64,000 bases of DNA from Chitinophaga eiseniae (GTDB taxonomy: Bacteria > Bacteroidota > Bacteroidia > Chitinophagales > Chitinophagaceae). Below are positions 61,128 to 64,000 of the stretch, in pieces. The notes under the pieces are model-generated. The model ran no database searches, was not told the DNA's origin, and saw only the letters and a list, made by a program, of their open reading frames with translations. Every line of letters starts with the position of its first letter. The stretch's first letter is position 1. The DNA lies in contig NZ_JABAHZ010000001.1 in the NCBI RefSeq assembly GCF_012641265.1, forward strand, positions 124,001 through 188,000. Direction: 5' to 3'. Made by a program: the position numbers and the translations under genes.

Positions 61128-64000
61128 ATGTTTAAAATGATTCTTTCGCAGATGTCATGGAAATGGCTGGTTGTGATGGCGTTAATGCTGTCGGCTGCAT
61201 CCGGCTATTCACCGTTACAGGCCCAGGACGCAGGTGTGGTCCGCGGAGTAGTGCTGGATGAAAAAAAGGCGCCCATCCCGGGTACAACAGTACTGGTAAA
61301 AGAAACAAAGGTCAGTACCAGTACCGATGCAGATGGTAGATTTCTCATTCGTGTTCCTTCCGGTAAACAGGTACTTGTTTTTAGTTATATCGGAAAAGTA
61401 TCCCAGGAAGTAAATATTCAAAACCGATCGGATATATCGGTTACCATGAAAGGCAAGGTGGTTGGTTTGGAAGATGTGATAGTAGTGGGTTATGGCCGGC
61501 AGAAACAGGCAAGCGTGGTGGCTGCTGTTTCACAAACCACCGGCAAGGTACTGGAACGGGCGGGGGGCGTATCAAATATTGGCGCTGCACTCACCGGAAA
61601 TGTACCTGGGTTGATTACTGCGCAAAGTACAGGCTTGCCTGGTGAGGAAGATCCCCAGCTGCTTATCCGTGGTCTTAGCACCTGGAATAACAGTAATCCC
61701 CTGATCCTGGTGGATGGGGTGGAGCGTCCTATGAGCAGTGTAGATATCGGTTCTGTAGAAACCGTAACCGTTTTAAAAGATGCTTCGGCAACAGCCGTAT
61801 TTGGCTCACGCGGCGCTAACGGCGTTATCCTCATTACCACCAAAAGAGGAAAAGCAGGTAGGGCATCTATTCGCGCTACCGTAAATACCATTATGAAAGC
61901 GCCTTCTAAATTACCGGGCAAAGCAGATTCATATGATGCGCTTCGCACCGTTAACGAAGCTATCGAGTACGAGCTGGCATTAAAGCCTGAAAGCTGGAAT
62001 AATTATTATCCTCAGGCTATTTTAGATAAATACCGGCATCCGGCTAACCAGGAAGAAGCCGAACGCTATCCAAATGTAGACTGGGCAAAAACCTTATTCA
62101 AGGATTATGCGATGTCGCAAAATGCCAACGTCAATATCAGCGGGGGAACTCATTTTGTTAAATATTTTACCAGCGTAGACTTTCTGCATGAAGCAGATCT
62201 TTTCAAAATTTATGATAATAAACGCGGATATAAACCGGGTTTCGGCTTTAACCGGCTAAATGCCCGGTCTAACCTGGATTTCCAATTAACGCCTTCCACA
62301 CTTTTTAAGGTAAACCTTGCCGGGTCGTATGGTGTACGGAAAAGTCCATGGGGCTTTTCAGGCAACCAGTACGGATCCTGGATTGATGCTTATACCACTG
62401 CACCTGATGTATTTCTTCCGGTATATGCCGATGGTTCCTGGGGGTATTATGCACCTAATGAAGGACGGGCAGAAAATTCGGCCAGAAACCTGGCAGTAGG
62501 CGGTATCCAATATCAGACCACTACCCGTATCACCACCGACTTTACCGTTGAACAAAACCTGGATATGCTCCTTAAAGGACTAAAGTTTAATGGCACGCTT
62601 TCCATGGACAATACTTTCGTGGAAAGTAACAGGGGAGTCAATGATCTTTACAATGATGTACAACGCAAATGGATTGATCCTGCCACAGGAAATGTATTTT
62701 ACAAAAGCGCGTTTGACGGCGTTACCAATTTCGATTTCCAGGAAGGCGTAAAATGGGCCCCGGCAGGAGGAGCGGTAACGGATAACCAGCGTAGGTTATT
62801 CTACCAGTTGCAGCTGAATTATGCCAAAACAATTGCGGATAAACACGCCGTAACCGCCATGGGACTGCTAAATCGCAATGTTACCGCTTACGGCAGCATG
62901 ATACCCTCGTACCGGGAAGACTGGGTGTTTCGTACCACCTATACCTACAATGATAAGTATACGTTCGAGTATAATGGCGCTTATAACGGTTCCGAAAAAT
63001 TTGCCCCCAAATACAGGTTTGCCTTCTTTTCTTCAGGTGGGGTGAACTGGATTGTATCCAATGAAAAGTTCATGAAGAATATCAGGTTCCTGGATCTGTT
63101 AAAGTTCCGTGCTTCATACGGACAAACGGGTTTTGATAACGTGGCGGGCCGCTTTTTATACCTCACTGACTGGGCATATGGCGGACAGGCACGACTGGGG
63201 ACGACCGGTGAAGGCGCCGAGCAAAGTCCATATAACTGGTACCGCGAAGCTACTGTAGGTAATCCCAATGTGCAGTGGGAGCAGGCAGAGAAATTCAACG
63301 TGGGGACCGACTTTGAATTATTCAAAGGATTCATAAAAGGTAAGGCGGATTTCTTCCAGGATAGGCGCTCTAAAATATTACTGGCTAACCGGTCTTCCGT
63401 ACCTTCTTATTATGGTACCACGCCACCGGTGGCTAACCTGGGCAGGGTAAATTCCCAGGGTTATGAACTGGAGCTGCACTTCAACTACCCCGCATCTAAA
63501 CAAACCCGGGTCTGGGCCGATCTGAATATGACCCATACAAAAAATAAAGTCATCGAGGCTGATAACCCCGCATTGCTGCCGGCTTATCAAAAATCGGAAG
63601 GCATGCAAATTGGTCAGGCTTATTCCTACGTGAGTCAGGGATACTATAACACCTGGGATGAGCTGTATGGTAGTACAATACATAATACCAACGACAATCA
63701 GAAGTTACCGGGCAACTATTACCTCGTGGATTACAACGGCGATGGTGTGATTGATGCGCGGGATAATATCCCTTATGGACATAGTGGTTGGCCTACTAAT
63801 ACCTACAATGCCACTTTGGGCGTAGACTGGAGAGGACTCAGTGTTTTTGTACAATTCTATGCCGCTAACAACGTTACCCGCCAGGTGGTTTTTAATAGTT
63901 TGGGATCTCAGGGCCACACCGTTTATGATGAAGGTAGTTACTGGTCAAAGAACAACACCAATGCAAATGTGCCCATGCCCCGCTGGTTGTCAACACCCGC
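61128..64000 (+). CDS. SusC-type TonB-dependent receptor without STN domain, partial
   Basis: The frame is open from the ATG at 61128 to the window end, giving about 957 residues; the barrel's last strands are missing. The signal peptide ends near residue 33 (MLSAASGYSPLQAQ). A carboxypeptidase-like domain follows directly (about 36-110, GVVLDEKKAPIPGTTV), then the plug (about 120-245) with FGSRGANGVILITTKRG. Unlike the first SusC there is no STN domain, so it does not signal through FecR. It opens a second Sus operon directly after the GH/CE enzymes, whose SusD is expected beyond the window. The ligand is unknown; the neighbouring enzymes suggest an arabinose-containing, esterified glycan. 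Confidence 0.93.
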   Translation, partial: MFKMILSQMSWKWLVVMALMLSAASGYSPLQAQDAGVVRGVVLDEKKAPIPGTTVLVKETKVSTSTDADGRFLIRVPSGKQVLVFSYIGKVSQEVNIQNRSDISVTMKGKVVGLEDVIVVGYGRQKQASVVAAVSQTTGKVLERAGGVSNIGAALTGNVPGLITAQSTGLPGEEDPQLLIRGLSTWNNSNPLILVDGVERPMSSVDIGSVETVTVLKDASATAVFGSRGANGVILITTKRGKAGRASIRATVNTIMKAPSKLPGKADSYDALRTVNEAIEYELALKPESWNNYYPQAILDKYRHPANQEEAERYPNVDWAKTLFKDYAMSQNANVNISGGTHFVKYFTSVDFLHEADLFKIYDNKRGYKPGFGFNRLNARSNLDFQLTPSTLFKVNLAGSYGVRKSPWGFSGNQYGSWIDAYTTAPDVFLPVYADGSWGYYAPNEGRAENSARNLAVGGIQYQTTTRITTDFTVEQNLDMLLKGLKFNGTLSMDNTFVESNRGVNDLYNDVQRKWIDPATGNVFYKSAFDGVTNFDFQEGVKWAPAGGAVTDNQRRLFYQLQLNYAKTIADKHAVTAMGLLNRNVTAYGSMIPSYREDWVFRTTYTYNDKYTFEYNGAYNGSEKFAPKYRFAFFSSGGVNWIVSNEKFMKNIRFLDLLKFRASYGQTGFDNVAGRFLYLTDWAYGGQARLGTTGEGAEQSPYNWYREATVGNPNVQWEQAEKFNVGTDFELFKGFIKGKADFFQDRRSKILLANRSSVPSYYGTTPPVANLGRVNSQGYELELHFNYPASKQTRVWADLNMTHTKNKVIEADNPALLPAYQKSEGMQIGQAYSYVSQGYYNTWDELYGSTIHNTNDNQKLPGNYYLVDYNGDGVIDARDNIPYGHSGWPTNTYNATLGVDWRGLSVFVQFYAANNVTRQVVFNSLGSQGHTVYDEGSYWSKNNTNANVPMPRWLSTP

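Overview
The window looks like chromosomal DNA of a Bacteroidota bacterium, most likely a member of the Chitinophagaceae (Chitinophaga-like). The evidence is two SusC-type TonB-dependent receptors, a SusD lipoprotein, an ECF sigma/FecR pair, families largely restricted to Bacteroidota (DUF4249, DUF4959/DUF5000, DUF4998, DUF6089) and repeated copies of the Bacteroidota -7 promoter element TAnnTTTG upstream of genes. There is no tRNA, rRNA, transposase, integrase or CRISPR array that I can see.

Layout. 1-1060: two leftward GNAT acetyltransferases, the first cut by the window edge. 1193-8985: a self-contained metal-efflux locus (OmpR-type regulator, histidine kinase, TolC-like channel, lipoprotein adaptor, HME-type RND pump), closed by a strong terminator. 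9054-15450: AI-2E family transporter, a GH20-like glycosidase, an AraC regulator, small membrane and DsrE-like proteins, an outer-membrane barrel, and two very low-complexity exported proteins (one Pro/His-rich, one Arg/Asp-rich). 15557-25003: mostly housekeeping genes (UbiD-type decarboxylase, DUF6265 protein, prfC, MacB/FtsX-like permease, tsaD, GH29 fucosidase, tRNA1(Val) methyltransferase).

25276-33045 is the most unusual part. A 2033-residue protein without a signal peptide carries a papain/C39-like cysteine protease domain and then a His/Asp-rich domain with the metal-ligand spacing of zinc-dependent phospholipase C. It ends at a perfect terminator. An AT-richer pair follows: a small one-helix membrane protein and an integral-membrane M48 metalloprotease. 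I do not recognise the first two thirds of the giant protein; it is the best candidate for an undescribed toxin/effector-like system.

33049-39746: a TonB-dependent receptor/DUF4249 lipoprotein pair, a HemG-like flavodoxin, and a leftward operon of a thiamine-diphosphate enzyme with a MEKHLA-domain protein.

40649-64000 is a carbohydrate-utilisation region. ECF sigma and FecR anti-sigma precede a SusC with an STN signalling domain, then SusD and two surface lipoproteins with discoidin-like C-termini. Four exported enzymes follow (GH38, GH43, GH127, and a double CE1 esterase), then a second SusC without STN that runs off the window end. GH43, GH127 and CE1 together point to an arabinose-containing, acylated plant glycan, but the substrate is an inference. 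A 16-bp palindrome is shared by the regions upstream of the sigma factor and of GH38 and may be a common operator.
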